From the NCBI RefSeq assembly GCF_042679305.1, contig NZ_JBHTMP010000005.1:124001-188000 (forward strand): 64,000 nt of DNA, written 5' to 3'. Origin of the DNA: Micromonospora_H sonneratiae (GTDB taxonomy: Bacteria; Actinomycetota; Actinomycetes; Mycobacteriales; Micromonosporaceae). Shown here piece after piece: positions 8,833-17,160 of the stretch (position 1 is its first letter; each line of letters opens with the position of its first letter). Position numbers and translations under genes: made by a program. The notes under the pieces are model-generated. The model did no database searches. It was not told the origin of the DNA and worked only from the letters and a program-made list of their open reading frames with translations.

Positions 8833-9861
8833 CTAGCTGCCGAAGAAGACCTCGGCCTCGGCGTACCGCTCCAGCGGCACGGTCTTCAGCTCGCGGGTGG
8901 CGTCGGCCAACGGCACCCGGACGATGTCGGTGCTCTGCATCGCCACCATCTTGCCCCAGTCGCCATCGTTGGCCGCGTCGATCGCGTGCAGGCCAAGCCG
9001 GGTGGCCAGCACCCGGTCGAACGCGCTCGGGGTGCCACCGCGCTGGATGTGCCCGAGCACGACCGTGCGGGCCTCCTTGCCGGTCTTGGCTTCGAGCTGC
9101 TCGGCCAGCCACTGACCGATACCGCCGAGCCGGACGTGGCCGAACGCGTCGAGCTCCTGGTTGTGCAGCTGCATCTGGCCGTCGAGCGGGTGGGCGCCCT
9201 CGGCCACCACCACGATCGGGGCGTACTGCTTCTGGAACCGCTTCTCGACGTACGTCGCGACCTGGTCGACGTCGAACTGACGCTCGGGCAGCAGGATCAC
9301 GTTGGCCCCACCGGCGAGACCGGCGTGCAGGGCGATCCAGCCCGCGTGCCGGCCCATCACCTCGACCACGAGGGTGCGGTGGTGGCTCTCCGCCGTGGTG
9401 TGCAGGCGGTCGATCGCCTCCATCGCGATGTTGACGGCGGTGTCGAAGCCAAACGTGTAGTCGGTGGCACCGAGGTCGTTGTCGATCGTCTTCGGCACCC
9501 CGATGACCTTGACGCCGAGCTCGTGCAGCTTGGTGGCGACACCGAGGGTGTCCTCGCCGCCGATCGCGATCAGCGCGTCGACGCCCTGCTCGGCGAGGTT
9601 GTCCTTGATCCGCTCAACCCCGTTCTCGATCTTGAACGGGTTGGTCCGGGAGGACCCGAGGATCGTGCCGCCACGGGGCAGGATGCCGCGTACGTCCGCG
9701 ATGTCGAGCGGCCGGGTCAGCCCCTCCAACGGGCCACGCCACCCGTCACGGAATCCCACGAACTCGTGTCCGTAGGTGGCCACGCCCTTACGTACCACCG
9801 CCCGGATGACCGCGTTCAGACCTGGGCAGTCGCCACCGCCGGTGAGCACGCCGATACGCAT
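8833..9861 (-). CDS. pfkA: 6-phosphofructokinase
   Basis: The 342-residue protein phosphorylates fructose 6-phosphate to the 1,6-bisphosphate in glycolysis. It shows GVLTGGGDCPGLNAVIR at the N-terminus, the nucleotide-site motif GGEDT, the catalytic region PKTIDNDL, the sugar-phosphate motif MGRHAGW and a typical C-terminus. ATG 9861 is the family start. At the position where classic ATP enzymes have Gly (GGDGS), this one has Asp (GGEDT), as pyrophosphate-using members do. Some actinobacterial ATP enzymes also carry GGEDT as far as I recall, so the phosphoryl donor cannot be fixed from sequence. A hairpin terminator follows. Confidence 0.93.
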   Translation of the reverse strand: MRIGVLTGGGDCPGLNAVIRAVVRKGVATYGHEFVGFRDGWRGPLEGLTRPLDIADVRGILPRGGTILGSSRTNPFKIENGVERIKDNLAEQGVDALIAIGGEDTLGVATKLHELGVKVIGVPKTIDNDLGATDYTFGFDTAVNIAMEAIDRLHTTAESHHRTLVVEVMGRHAGWIALHAGLAGGANVILLPERQFDVDQVATYVEKRFQKQYAPIVVVAEGAHPLDGQMQLHNQELDAFGHVRLGGIGQWLAEQLEAKTGKEARTVVLGHIQRGGTPSAFDRVLATRLGLHAIDAANDGDWGKMVAMQSTDIVRVPLADATRELKTVPLERYAEAEVFFGS

Positions 9862-10117
9862 GATCTGCTCATCCTCCTGGAGCATCAGGTAAGCCCAATC
9901 AAGCCCCAGGTTCGAAGTCACGTCAGACCGTCGGCGTCGTTGCCGGCCCGGGGCGGGCCGTCATTGCGCACTGTAGTCGCCTCGCCGGAGGCAAACCAGC
10001 TTGCCCCTGTACGGCCACCCGGAAGATCCCCTTGATCAGGGAACTGAGGCGAGACACGCCGACGACACGCCGGAGTCGGCCCGCCGATCACCGCGATCTT
10101 GAAAGGGCTCGGAAGGG

Positions 10118-10612
10118 TCAGCCACCCATGGCCCGCCAACGGGCCAGATTGTGTCGGGCGTCCACCAGGGCGTCGTGGCGGTCCGCAGCGGCATCGGGCA
10201 GCGGCGGTCGCCCCCGGTCGTCCCAGAGCTGCCGCAACTCCTTGGTGTACCGGGGAATCTCCCTCGGCAGCTCCGGCATCGCCCCCCACAGTTGGGCGAG
10301 CACCACGTGGTCGTACGCGGCGTACCAGGCCCACAACTCCAACTGCTCTGTCGGTCGGTCCCGTACCGGCTCCATCAGGAAGTCGTAGAGATCGTCCCGG
10401 ATGCGCTGTCGGGATCGCCAGGCCCGGTCCGCCGGCGAGGGCAACTTGTCGAGGACGTGGCGACGCACCCAGGGCACCGCCCGGGAGTCGTCGAACTCGG
10501 TCGAGACCGCGTAGAACTCGCGGCCGTACTCATCGACGACGCCGATCGACACCAGGTCGATGCTCCGGCCGTCCTCGATGAACTCGCAGTCGTAGAAATA
10601 GCGGTAAACCAT
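10118..10612 (-). CDS. DEDD-type 3'-5' exoribonuclease
   Basis: The 164-residue product matches the small actinobacterial RNase family typified by Mycobacterium tuberculosis Rv2179c. The first acidic pair is in YDCEFIEDG, the next Asp is in the YAAYDHV segment, and the last motif is RHDALVDARHN with the catalytic His and Asp (DEDDh). It is cytosolic and degrades or trims RNA 3' ends. Two in-frame ATGs compete, at 10621 and 10612; I took 10612 because relatives start close to the RYFYD motif. A 16-bp tandem duplication lies just upstream. Confidence 0.85.
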   Translation of the reverse strand: MVYRYFYDCEFIEDGRSIDLVSIGVVDEYGREFYAVSTEFDDSRAVPWVRRHVLDKLPSPADRAWRSRQRIRDDLYDFLMEPVRDRPTEQLELWAWYAAYDHVVLAQLWGAMPELPREIPRYTKELRQLWDDRGRPPLPDAAADRHDALVDARHNLARWRAMGG

Positions 10613-10640
10613 CACCGCCATCTTCGCCGACCGGGCCCAC

Positions 10641-10672
10641 CGGCCAACCGGCGGGGCGGCCAACCGGCGGGG
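10641..10672. repeat. Two tandem copies of a 16-bp unit
   Basis: The unit cggccaaccggcgggg is present twice in direct contact (10641-10656 and 10657-10672), upstream of the exoribonuclease start. Confidence 0.85.
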
Positions 10673-10878
10673 CGGAGATGTGAAACCCCGGTGCGCCGAG
10701 ACAACTAGCGGAAACCGGACACTGTCGAAAAACCATGATGCGAGAACCAGAATGTGTCCAGAAAACGATGGACGTTCATCACATCCGGCGGGTCGCCACA
10801 CATTCCGGATCGCCGACATTCCCGATCGACCCTGGCCGCGAAGTGGCCCACCTCGGCCGATCGGCCAGCTGTCCGCGC

Positions 10879-10915
10879 CCGGCCGGAGCAGGCGTCCAGT
10901 GCCTGCTCCGGCCGG
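10879..10915. terminator. Orphan 15-bp perfect hairpin
   Basis: CCGGCCGGAGCAGGC (10879-10893) pairs perfectly with 10901-10915 across a 7-nt loop. It is as strong as any terminator in the window, but no annotated gene ends near it: both flanking genes start away from it. It could end a small RNA, attenuate the Crp-gene leader, or bind a dimeric protein. No U-tract is present on either strand. Confidence 0.5.
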
Positions 10916-11176
10916 TCACGGCACCCCGCGGCCCCAACCCGCCACCGCCCCCGTACGGCCCCCACCCAGCAGCGGATCTGAACATCAGAATGACCGCTGT
11001 CAGGCCTCAGAACTGTCACAGAAGCGATTTCGGGGGTGTACAGCACGCGACAGGGCAGTCATGATCTGATGTGTACCGCTGCCGGATGAAAACCGGTGTC
11101 AGTTCACCTTGCACTCGGCGGACACCCAGTCCAGCGAGGAGCAAGATGTGGTCCTTAACCGGGGAGGGGTTGGGCC

Positions 11177-11869
11177 GTGGAGGTTCGCCTGCCGGAGCCG
11201 GGTGACGCGCTCACGGGCGTGGACATGTTCGCCGGCCTCGAGCCGGAGGTGCGGCAACGGGTGATCGCTGCGGCGGTGCCCCGCACCTACCGCAAAGGTC
11301 AACTGCTGTTCGTGGAGAACGACCCGGGCGAGTCGCTGATCGTGCTCCGCCGGGGCGCGGTGGCGGTGTTCCGTACCGCCCCGACCGGCGAGCGCGCCGT
11401 GCTGACCGTGCTCCGACCACCAGACGTACTCGGTGAAGTGTCCCTCCTGGACGCCTCCACCCGGTCGGCGTCGGCCGAGGCCATCGAGGACTGCGCGGCG
11501 CTCGCCCTGTCGCGGGGCGCGTTCATGGAGTTGGTCCACTCCAACCCACGCATCCTCGACGCGGTGATGCGGTCGTTGGGTGGCCTGATCCGCCGGCTCA
11601 CCGAGCAGAACGCCGACCACGTCTTCCTCGACCTGCCGGGGCGGGTCGCCAAGACCCTGGTCCGGCTGGCCGGGGAGAGCCAGGCCCCGATGATCACGAT
11701 CGAGCTCAACCAGAGCCAGCTCGCCGAGATGGCCGGCGGCTCACGGCAGAGCGTCAACCAGGCCATCGGATCTTTCGCCAGCCGGGGTTGGCTCCGTACC
11801 GAGGGGCGGCGGATCGTCGTCACCGACGTCGCCGCGCTACGTCGCCGGGCCGGCATGGCCGACCGCTGA
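11177..11869 (+). CDS. Crp/Fnr-family transcriptional regulator
   Basis: The 230-residue protein has an N-terminal cyclic-nucleotide-binding domain. Its phosphate-binding cassette keeps the Gly-Glu pair and the Arg-Ser (GEVSLLD then RSASAEA), as in cAMP-binding Crp. A dimer helix follows, then a winged helix-turn-helix (QSQLAEMAGGSRQSVNQAI). It probably binds cAMP and DNA as a global regulator. The start is GTG 11177, 7 nt after GGGGAGGGG. The adenylate cyclase-type gene 0.6 kb downstream on the same strand is an obvious candidate source of its ligand. A palindromic terminator follows at 11978-12009. Confidence 0.93.
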   Translation: MEVRLPEPGDALTGVDMFAGLEPEVRQRVIAAAVPRTYRKGQLLFVENDPGESLIVLRRGAVAVFRTAPTGERAVLTVLRPPDVLGEVSLLDASTRSASAEAIEDCAALALSRGAFMELVHSNPRILDAVMRSLGGLIRRLTEQNADHVFLDLPGRVAKTLVRLAGESQAPMITIELNQSQLAEMAGGSRQSVNQAIGSFASRGWLRTEGRRIVVTDVAALRRRAGMADR

Positions 11870-11977
11870 GCCCTCGACCAAACGGTCAACCCGACCATCG
11901 CTGGCCCAATAGCCGATCGGCTGATCGACTGTAGACCGAATTGCCTGCAGCCCCTGCCGATCGACGTAATAAAAAAG

Positions 11978-12009
11978 CGTCCCGGTTACCGATATCGGTA
12001 ACCGGGACG
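11978..12009 (-). terminator. Perfect 32-nt palindromic terminator
   Basis: The arms cgtcccggttaccgat and their exact complement abut at 11993/11994. On the minus strand the stem is followed by GCTTTTTTATTA, a textbook U-tract, so it terminates the small protein gene at 12031-12234. From the plus side it may also stop Crp-gene transcripts. Such a U-tract is unusual in this GC-rich DNA. Confidence 0.88.
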
Positions 12010-12030
12010 TTTAGTTCGTTAGCGCGCAAA

Positions 12031-12234
12031 TCAGGGCTGGGTGCTGGTCGGGCCGACCCAGTCCGTGCCTTCCTTGCCGCCGGTCGGGCCGACCCAGTCG
12101 GTCTGCTCGCCACCCACGATTCCCTGGGCCTGCAGCATGGCCAGGGTGGCTGCGTCCACGTCGACCATCTCCCCCGCGGAGTGGTTGACCCCGTCGCCGT
12201 CGGTCCACTCCCCGTCAAGCCGGACGTACACCAT
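12031..12234 (-). CDS. Small acidic protein with a duplicated TDWVGPT motif
   Basis: A 67-residue acidic, soluble product with no signal or membrane segment. It ends with two copies of the motif TDWVGPT separated by GGKEG. ATG 12234 follows GGGAG at 8-nt spacing; a TTG 15 bases upstream is less likely. A strong rho-independent terminator directly downstream shows it is a real, separately transcribed gene. It stands alone between the Crp-family gene and the cyclase. I recognise no function; the repeated Trp/Gly/Pro peptide could be a docking motif or the substrate of a modification, but that is a guess. Confidence 0.75.
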   Translation of the reverse strand: MVYVRLDGEWTDGDGVNHSAGEMVDVDAATLAMLQAQGIVGGEQTDWVGPTGGKEGTDWVGPTSTQP

Positions 12235-12433
12235 TGAGCTATCTCCCAACTTCTGATCAATGATTTGGCCGACTGACTGTAGCCCGATTCACCGGTCGTT
12301 GGACTGTCCACTAACCAACAGCCGGGTTCCCGACACTCGACCAGTGAGGCGATACTCAGCTCTGGTGACCGCCGGTTGCCGAATCGGCCGCCCAGCAATA
12401 ATCGGCCGAACGCGACAGACCTGACCGACCACC

Positions 12434-12448
12434 GGAGGAGGCGACATC
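12434..12448 (+). promoter_or_regulatory. Ribosome site and apparent AUC start codon
   Basis: GGAGGAGG (12434-12441) is followed after 4 nt by ATC at 12446-12448, the only near-cognate start between the upstream in-frame stop (TGA 12422-12424) and the first zinc-ribbon cysteine at 12458. No ATG, GTG or TTG is available until TTG 12554, which would cut through the second zinc ribbon. Confidence 0.65.
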
Positions 12449-15400
12449 CCCGCTCCGTGTGCCCAGTGCGGCCGGCCCGCTGCCGCCGACGACCGCTTCT
12501 GTGGTGGTTGCGGGACCGAGCTGACACAGGCCTGTCCACATTGTGATCGTCCGTTGGCCGCCGACGCAGCCTTCTGCACGTCGTGCGGCAAGCCCCGCCC
12601 CAGCGGGGTTCCAAAGTCGCCGACCGCGGTGCAGGAGGACCGACGCCGGGTCAGTGTCCTCTTCGTCGACCTCATCGACTTCACCCCGTACGTCGAACGT
12701 GCCGACCCGGAGCTGGTCCGGGGCATGCAGACCGGGTTCTTCTCGGCAGCCCGGCGGGTGGTCGGCCAGTACGGCGGTGTGGTGGAGAAGTACATCGGAG
12801 ACGCGGTGATGGCACTGTTCGGTGCGCCCGTGGCCACCGAGACCGACGCGCTGCGCTGCGTACGTGCCGGGCTGGAGCTGCAACGTGTGCTCACCCGGTA
12901 CGCCCCGGCCGGTGCCGACGGGCTGCGTTTCCGGGTGGGTGTGGCCACCGGTGAGGCGCTGGTCGACGTGGCCGCCGCCCGGGATGGTGGTCAGGCCATC
13001 GTGGCCGGTGACGTGGTCAACACCGCATCGCGTATGCAGTCGGTGGCGCCACCCGGCGGGGTGCTGGTGTGTGGCACCACCTACGCGCTGACCAAGGACG
13101 GAATCCAGTTCGAGGAACAGCCCCCGGTGACGCTGCGCGGCCGGTCGTCGCCGACCGAGGTGTGGCTGGCCCGGGCTGTCGTGCTGCGCCAGCCGCCGGA
13201 CCGCGAACCGGACACGACCCCACTGATCGACCGTGAGCACGAGCTGGGTCTGTTGGTCAACGCTCTGCACCGGTGCACCCGGGACCGGATACCCCAGGTG
13301 GTCGCGGTGTTCGGTCAGGCCGGCATCGGCAAGAGCCGACTGATCCGCGAGCTGTTCCGGCATGCCGAACGGCTCGTCGACCAACCGTTGACCTGGCGCA
13401 CCGGACGCTGCCCACCGTTCGGGGAGAACGTCACGTTCGCCGCGTTGGCCGACATCGTCAAGGCCGAGGCCGGCATCCTCGACACCGATCCGGCCAGTGC
13501 TGCGGCGGCCCGACTGAAGTCGGCGCTGGAGGAGTTGGTCGGGCCGGGCGAGGCGGACCGCCTCGGCGACGCGCTGCGTCCACTCGTCGGCCTACCCGGC
13601 CCCAACCTGCCCGCCGAGGAGACCGAGTCGGCCTGGCGAAGGTTCCTGATCGCGCTGGCGGCCCGCCGGCCGACGGTGCTGGTCTTCGAGGATCTGCACT
13701 GGGCCGACGATGCGATGCTGCGTTTCGTCGAGCTACTCGGCGCAGCCGCCCGTGACATTCCGCTGTTGCTGCTCTGCACCGCCCGGCCCGAACTGGTCAA
13801 CCGCGACCCGAGCTGGGCCGGCACCATCACCGGCTCGCTGACCATCACGCTGCCGCCACTGCGCAACACCGGCATCGCCTCGCTCTACACCCACATATTC
13901 GGGCAGTCCGCCTTCCCCACCGAGATGCTCAGCCCGCTGGTGGAGGTCGCCGACGGCAACCCGCTCTACGCCCACGAATACGTGCGGATGCTCATCGAGC
14001 AGGGGACGTTGCGCCAGTCCGGCCGGGGCTGGTCGATGGAGAAGCAACACGACCTGCCGATGCCGGACAGCGTGCACTCCGTCATCGCCAACCGGGTCGA
14101 CCTGCTCGACACCAAGGACCGCATGGTGCTGCTGGCGGCCTCGGTGGTCGGAATGCAGTTCTGGCCGGGGGCGGTCGCCGCGGCGCTCGGTCAACCGGTC
14201 GAGTCGGTCGAACGCGCGCTACGCCGCCTGGAGCAGCGCGACTTCGTACACGAGCAGCCGGCCTCGACCATGGCCGGGCAGTCCGAGTTCCGGTTCCGGC
14301 ACGTACTGGTGCGCGACGTCTGCTACCAGCGGCTGCCCCGTACCGAGCGGGTCGCCCGGCACGAGCGCACCGCCGACTGGCTGGACGCGCTGTCGCGGAG
14401 CCGGGACACCGACCTGGCCGAGGTCCTCGCCCATCACCGCTGGGCCGTCCACGAGATCGCCCGTACCCTCGACATGAACACCGACCGGTACGCCCCGGCC
14501 GCTCGTGCGGCGCTGCACCGCGCGGCCCGACGGGCGTACGCGCTACACGCACTCGACGCTGCGGCCAGTCACACCGAACGGGCACTGGGGCTCGCCGACG
14601 ACCGTGACGTCCTCGGCCAGCTACAACTGGAACTACTCAGCAGTGAGATCTCCATCTATCGGAACAGCGCCAAGTTCCTGTCCGGCGGCGGTATCGCGCA
14701 ACTCACCATGCTGGCCGACCAGCTGCTGATCAACGGTGATCCCGCCAGCGCGGCCCGCGCGTGGACGTTGTTGGGACGGGGTGCCTGGCTCCAGGCCAAC
14801 CGCTCCGGTGCGTTGTCCTACCTGGATCGGGCCATCAAGTTGTTCGAAACGCTCCCCGACAGTGTCCAGAAGGCCGAGGCCTACGCTGAGGTGGGCCGGC
14901 TGCACATGCTCAACTTCGAGCGTGATCCAGCGATCGCCTCAGCCGGGGCGGCTGCTGACATCGCCGCGCGGCTGGGCCTGGTCGAAACCCAGACCGAGGC
15001 ACGGATAACGGTGGCGATGGCCCGCTATCAGGCCGGAAACCGGGCCGGGCTCGACGAGCTGCACGCCGCAATGGAGTTCTGCCGTAGCAACCAACTGCTC
15101 GCCCTGCCCCGGGCGATGCAGAACCTCGCCTACGCGGTCGCCGAGGAGGGTGACTGGATCCAGTCCGATTCCCTGCTCACCGCTGCGGCGGCAGCTCAGG
15201 GATCAGCCCTGAGAACCGGCTACTCGGCCGAGGCGATGCGCGCCTACTTCGAAGGCGAGTTCGACAAACTGCTGGTGGCGGCAGATGCCTTCGCCAACAC
15301 TCCGAGCGGGCGCTGGGACATGCAGGTCCGGGGCCTACGGGCCTGCATACGCGTGTTGCGCGGTGAGCCGGTGCCCGGCGCACCGGAGATCGACGGGCCG

Positions 15401-16108
15401 GCCGGTGACACCACCACGGACGGCGACGGTACTGCTGCCCTGCCGGGCGGTAACGACCAGCATGCGCAGCCACGGTCCGGCACGGACGGTGGTCGGCACC
15501 GTCCGAAGGTCACCGGTCCGACCCCCGACGACATCACCGACGCCCTCGACACGGCCCGACGCAGTGGTTTCCACCGACCGCACTGGACCATGCTGGGCAT
15601 GGGCGCGCTGTGTCGGGCGCTGGAGGCACGCCGCGCGGAGGCCGCCGAACTGCTGGACGAGTTGGCCGATTCCTGGTCGGCGGTGCCGGCCCTGGCCAGC
15701 GGTGAGTGGGTCGCCGCAGCCGCGTTCGCCGCAGCTCTGGTCAGCCGCGACGCGGCTGTACGGGTGCGCGGCATGCTGGACCGGGTCGGTCACCGGACGC
15801 CGTGGGCCGATGCCGCCCTGCGTACGGTGACCGCCGCAGTCGCCGCTGCTGACTGCGACCATGCACGGGCCGGGCAGCTCTACACGGCCGCAGCGGAGAT
15901 CTACACGCAGATTCCGGCCATCACCGATCGGATGCTGGCACTGGCACTGGCCGCCGGCGAGCTGGACCGGGCGGGCAACCGATCCGCAGCCCAGTCAGCG
16001 CTCTCTACGGTCAGTTCGTTCGCCTGGCGCAACGAGGCACCGGGGTTGCTGCTGCTCAGCAGCGCCCCTCGACGCAACGGTGGTGGTCGGGCCCTCCTCG
16101 TCTCCTGA
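12446..16108 (+). CDS. Class III adenylate cyclase with zinc ribbons, AAA-type ATPase and helical repeats
   Basis: The ~1220-residue product begins with a double zinc ribbon: two C-x2-C-x10-C-x2-C units at residues 5-22 and 30-47. A class III cyclase domain (about 69-250) has both metal Asp residues (FVDL, IGDAVMALFG), the ATP-selecting Lys (EKYIGD) and Asp (AGDVVN), and the NTASR Asn and Arg. All catalytic residues for making cAMP are thus present. A NACHT/STAND-like ATPase follows, with P-loop GQAGIGKS (~290) and Walker B VLVFEDLHWADD (~411), then a long TPR-like helical C-terminus. It is a soluble, signal-controlled cyclase. Conventional starts would begin at TTG 12554 and lose the first zinc ribbon; AUC 12446 has an ideal ribosome site. 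Confidence 0.88.
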   Translation: MPAPCAQCGRPAAADDRFCGGCGTELTQACPHCDRPLAADAAFCTSCGKPRPSGVPKSPTAVQEDRRRVSVLFVDLIDFTPYVERADPELVRGMQTGFFSAARRVVGQYGGVVEKYIGDAVMALFGAPVATETDALRCVRAGLELQRVLTRYAPAGADGLRFRVGVATGEALVDVAAARDGGQAIVAGDVVNTASRMQSVAPPGGVLVCGTTYALTKDGIQFEEQPPVTLRGRSSPTEVWLARAVVLRQPPDREPDTTPLIDREHELGLLVNALHRCTRDRIPQVVAVFGQAGIGKSRLIRELFRHAERLVDQPLTWRTGRCPPFGENVTFAALADIVKAEAGILDTDPASAAAARLKSALEELVGPGEADRLGDALRPLVGLPGPNLPAEETESAWRRFLIALAARRPTVLVFEDLHWADDAMLRFVELLGAAARDIPLLLLCTARPELVNRDPSWAGTITGSLTITLPPLRNTGIASLYTHIFGQSAFPTEMLSPLVEVADGNPLYAHEYVRMLIEQGTLRQSGRGWSMEKQHDLPMPDSVHSVIANRVDLLDTKDRMVLLAASVVGMQFWPGAVAAALGQPVESVERALRRLEQRDFVHEQPASTMAGQSEFRFRHVLVRDVCYQRLPRTERVARHERTADWLDALSRSRDTDLAEVLAHHRWAVHEIARTLDMNTDRYAPAARAALHRAARRAYALHALDAAASHTERALGLADDRDVLGQLQLELLSSEISIYRNSAKFLSGGGIAQLTMLADQLLINGDPASAARAWTLLGRGAWLQANRSGALSYLDRAIKLFETLPDSVQKAEAYAEVGRLHMLNFERDPAIASAGAAADIAARLGLVETQTEARITVAMARYQAGNRAGLDELHAAMEFCRSNQLLALPRAMQNLAYAVAEEGDWIQSDSLLTAAAAAQGSALRTGYSAEAMRAYFEGEFDKLLVAADAFANTPSGRWDMQVRGLRACIRVLRGEPVPGAPEIDGPAGDTTTDGDGTAALPGGNDQHAQPRSGTDGGRHRPKVTGPTPDDITDALDTARRSGFHRPHWTMLGMGALCRALEARRAEAAELLDELADSWSAVPALASGEWVAAAAFAAALVSRDAAVRVRGMLDRVGHRTPWADAALRTVTAAVAAADCDHARAGQLYTAAAEIYTQIPAITDRMLALALAAGELDRAGNRSAAQSALSTVSSFAWRNEAPGLLLLSSAPRRNGGGRALLVS

Positions 16109-16193
16109 GCGGCCCGACCGACCACAACCTCGACCGATCGATGGATCCACGCCGATCATGGACCGTGACGGTCGCCGGACCGGCCGGAGCGGA

Positions 16194-16910
16194 TCACGCG
16201 GCGATCGGCTCGGCAGGCTCGGTGTCGTCGACCCTGGCCTGCTGGTTCTTGACCTTCTGGGCGTACATGTCCACGTATTCGCGGCCGGAGAGTTCCATCA
16301 GTTCGTACATGATCTCGTCGGTGATGGCCCGTTCGACGAACCGGTCGCCGGTCATCCCCGCGTAGCGGGAGAAGTCCAGCGGCTCCCCGAACCTGATCTT
16401 CACCCGCTTGATCTTGGGAATCAGCTTGCCGGGCGGCTGGATCTCGTCGGCGTTCAGCATCACGACCGGGATCACCGGCGCACCGCTGTCCAGGGCCAGC
16501 CGGGCCACCCCGGTCTTGCCCCGATAGAGCCGGCCGTCCGGTGAGCGGGTGCCCTCCGGGTAGATCCCCGCCAGGTTCCCCTGCCGTAGCACCTGCAACT
16601 GGGTGTCCAGTGCGGCCCGGGCGGCCCGGCCACCGGACCGGTCGACCGGGATGGTGCCGGTACCGACGAAGAACATCTTCGTCAGCCAGCCCTTGATCCC
16701 CTTCCCGGTGAAGTATTCGGCCTTCGCCACAAATGTCACTTTACGCTTGACCATCAGCGGCATGAAGATCGAGTCAGCGAACGACAGGTGGTTACTGGCA
16801 AGGATCGCCGGCCCGGTGTCCGGAACGTTGTCCCGCCCCTCGACCTGCGGCCGGAAGACCAGCCTCAGCCAGGGGCCGAGAATGATGTACTTCATCAGCC
16901 AGTACAGCAC
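16194..16910 (-). CDS. 1-acyl-sn-glycerol-3-phosphate acyltransferase (PlsC family)
   Basis: The 238-residue protein carries the acyltransferase block I NHLSFAD (HX4D) and block III PEGTRS, with the expected hydrophobic N-terminus for membrane attachment. It should acylate lysophosphatidate or a related lysolipid in phospholipid synthesis at the inner membrane. The start is GTG 16910 with AAGGA six bases upstream; the open frame to 17084 has no such site. It is divergent from the membrane-protein gene at 17161. Confidence 0.9.
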   Translation of the reverse strand: MLYWLMKYIILGPWLRLVFRPQVEGRDNVPDTGPAILASNHLSFADSIFMPLMVKRKVTFVAKAEYFTGKGIKGWLTKMFFVGTGTIPVDRSGGRAARAALDTQLQVLRQGNLAGIYPEGTRSPDGRLYRGKTGVARLALDSGAPVIPVVMLNADEIQPPGKLIPKIKRVKIRFGEPLDFSRYAGMTGDRFVERAITDEIMYELMELSGREYVDMYAQKVKNQQARVDDTEPAEPIAA

Positions 16911-17160
16911 CGGTGGTCCTTCCCGAAGATCTCGTGCCCCACGCCAGCCGGGCGTCCCGGTCAGGCGACCCGGGGCGGCCACGCCGAGAACGCCAACCCG
17001 GCGGGCGGAACTGTCGGCAATGAGCCTACGAAGCAAGCACGGCACACCACAACGCACTCCCGGAACCGGTGGCCGCCGTGTCACGATTCAAGGCACGGCG
17101 TACGCGGATCAGCGTCGTCGCAACGGTCGGGCGCGCAGCGCCGGTAGGGAGGGGTATCCG

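Larger units (their letters stand above)
10613..11176. other. Divergent intergenic region between exoribonuclease and Crp-family genes
   Basis: This 564-base region holds a 16-bp tandem duplication at 10641-10672, an A/T-richer stretch at about 10690-10800, and a perfect 15-bp hairpin at 10879-10915. It ends with the Crp-gene ribosome site (GGGGAGGGG, 11161-11169). The short ORFs present have poor codon character. It must contain two divergent promoters, but I cannot place them. Confidence 0.5.

Noticed and set aside
8684..9112. N-terminal extension of ProC
   Set aside because: It reads through the 23-bp repeats and out of frame through pfkA; family members start at 8683.
12554..16108. TTG 12554 as the cyclase start
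   Set aside because: It would begin inside the second zinc ribbon and discard the first; the upstream in-frame sequence is clearly coding.
16603..17160. Upstream extension of the membrane-protein gene
   Set aside because: It is antisense to the acyltransferase; GTG 17161 has an ideal ribosome site.
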